7,625 nucleotides of DNA from Victivallis vadensis (GTDB taxonomy: Bacteria > Verrucomicrobiota > Lentisphaeria > Victivallales > GWF2-50-93). This document shows positions 7,125 to 7,625 of the stretch, piece by piece (the first letter of the stretch is position 1; each line of letters starts with the position of its first letter). Under the pieces are notes generated by a model that did no database searches, had not been told where the DNA came from, and saw only the letters and a list, made by a program, of their open reading frames with translations. The stretch is taken from positions 1 through 7,625 of the forward strand of contig DYRX01000210.1 in NCBI GenBank assembly GCA_020718525.1, given 5' to 3'. A program made the translations under genes and the position numbers.

Positions 7125-7457
7125 ATCAACAGGTACCCGCATCAGTTCAGCGGCGGGCAGAGGCAGAGGATCGGGATCGCCCGCGCGTTGGCGGTGGAGC
7201 CGAGGCTGATTGTCGCAAATCCGCTTCATCCCTACACAAAAGCCCTTCTTTCGGCGGTTCCGACTCTTGACCCCCTGACAAAGCGCAAAAGAATCATTTT
7301 GCAGGGCGACATCCCATCTCCGCTCAATCTGCCCTGCGGATGCGTGTTCCATCCCAGATGTCCGGTTGCCCGCGAGAAATGCAGGAAGGATGTCCCACCG
7401 CTGGAAAAGCAGGACAAGTCCCGCGAATGCGCATGCTTCTTTGTCGAGAATCCATGA
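7125..7457 (+). pseudogene. Partial dppF copy with a 66-codon in-frame deletion
   Basis: The copy begins inside the parent at residue 146 (INRYPHQFSGGQRQR) and runs to ...CACFFVEN, then leaves the parent and stops at TGA 7455-7457. Parent residues 177-242 are removed in frame. This takes out the Asp-Glu of Walker B, the D-loop, the H-loop His and the switch region, while the signature motif and the C-terminal cysteine segment remain. Walker A was never included. The two base differences, both C to T, are synonymous in the parent frame; the one at 7188 turns a CTG Leu into TTG, which could act as a start for an 89-residue peptide. There is no good ribosome-binding site before it. I read it as a recent, non-functional duplication. 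Confidence 0.9.
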
Positions 7458-7581
7458 TTGCTCCGGATTCTACGAGACAGCCGAATCCATTCTCTGATCT
7501 AAGTTTTTTCCATCCGTGCATTTCAAGACGTTCGACGATTTGCGCAGATCAGTCCTTGCCAGATTTGACATGTGAAAATGA

Positions 7582-7616
7582 AAGTGGCACAGAAAGAAAC
7601 GAGAAGTGGCACTTCT
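7582..7616. repeat. 9-bp direct repeat AAGTGGCAC at 22-bp spacing, overlapping a palindrome
   Basis: AAGTGGCAC occurs at 7582-7590 and 7604-7612, two helical turns apart. The second copy lies in AGAAGTG-G-CACTTCT (7602-7616), a palindrome with perfect 7-bp arms. Such layouts are seen in regulator binding sites and in the repeated ends of IS21-like elements. Which applies cannot be decided here. Confidence 0.6.
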
Positions 7617-7622
7617 TTAGCC
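7607..7622 (+). promoter_or_regulatory. Possible sigma-54-type promoter element
   Basis: TGGCAC (7607-7612) followed by TTCTT and TAGCC keeps the GG-N10-GC spacing of -24/-12 promoters, with one mismatch in the usual TTGC. Any transcript would run out of the window to the right. The short motif could be chance, and the same bases are part of the repeat and palindrome above. Confidence 0.22.
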
Positions 7623-7625
7623 GCG

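Larger units (their letters stand above)
7451..7625. other. Right-end region without a recognised gene
   Basis: Beyond the dppF copy a plus-strand frame from ATG 7454 stays open to the window edge (57 codons), and a minus-strand frame at about 7551-7451 reads like a protein piece (IVERLEMHGWKKLRS), but neither matches a family I know. GGATTC (7465-7470) and GAATCC (7483-7488) form a 6-bp inverted repeat, with T6 at 7504-7509, too far for a standard terminator. Confidence 0.3.

Noticed and set aside
6793..7209. Plus-strand open frame of 138 codons over the exporter remnant
   Set aside because: It is antisense to a sequence with clear ABC-exporter similarity and runs into the dppF copy in the wrong frame, with low-complexity Arg/Gly-rich sequence at its end.
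7125..7450. Diversity-generating retroelement template/variable repeat pair
   Set aside because: There are only two differences, neither at adenines, no reverse transcriptase is in the window, and the copy carries a large deletion.

Overview
The window carries the tail of a peptide-transport operon on the plus strand (110-2917), a large secreted zinc metalloprotease gene on the minus strand (6647-3054), and a patch of gene debris (about 6838-7457) made of two broken ABC-transporter ATPase fragments lying back to back. The organism cannot be named. The ribosome-binding sites, the operon style and the multidomain exported protease suggest a Gram-negative-type heterotroph that degrades extracellular protein. 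A relative of the Lentisphaerota or another PVC-group phylum is a guess from protein style only.

Plus strand, 1-2917. A one-pass membrane protein of unknown function (283 aa) is followed, 1 bp later, by a DppD/OppD-type ATPase. Its end overlaps the start of a DppF/OppF-type ATPase by 19 bp. The permeases and binding protein that complete such an importer are not in the window and would be expected upstream. The start of the 283-aa gene forms an ATGA overlap with an open frame that runs back to a TAG at 3-5.

Convergent spacer, 2918-3053. It holds an AT-rich perfect inverted repeat and a hairpin followed by a T-run on the minus strand, the likely terminator of the protease gene.

Minus strand, 6647-3054. 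The 1197-aa protein has a signal peptide, a long propeptide-like region, a metzincin catalytic domain (HExxHxxGxxH plus Met-turn), a Calx-beta-like domain, three beta-rich 'NWSG...ANF' repeats and seven FG-GAP/VCBS-type calcium-binding repeats. A good Shine-Dalgarno and a plausible promoter lie upstream. Together with the importer the layout fits extracellular proteolysis followed by peptide uptake, but this link is inferred from proximity only.

Gene debris, 6838-7457. A minus-strand remnant of an exporter-type ABC ATPase (nonsense codon at the Q-loop position, signature-to-H-loop core missing) abuts a plus-strand partial copy of the neighbouring dppF. The dppF copy matches its parent at 324 of 326 aligned bases but lacks exactly 198 bp (66 codons). 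The deletion endpoints are a 9-bp direct repeat, ATTGTCGCA, still present twice in the parent. The protease gene is therefore bracketed by direct repeats.

Right end, 7451-7625. No recognisable gene. It contains a 9-bp direct repeat AAGTGGCAC at 22-bp spacing, the second copy inside a 7-bp-arm palindrome. This could be a sigma-54-like promoter or an insertion-sequence end.
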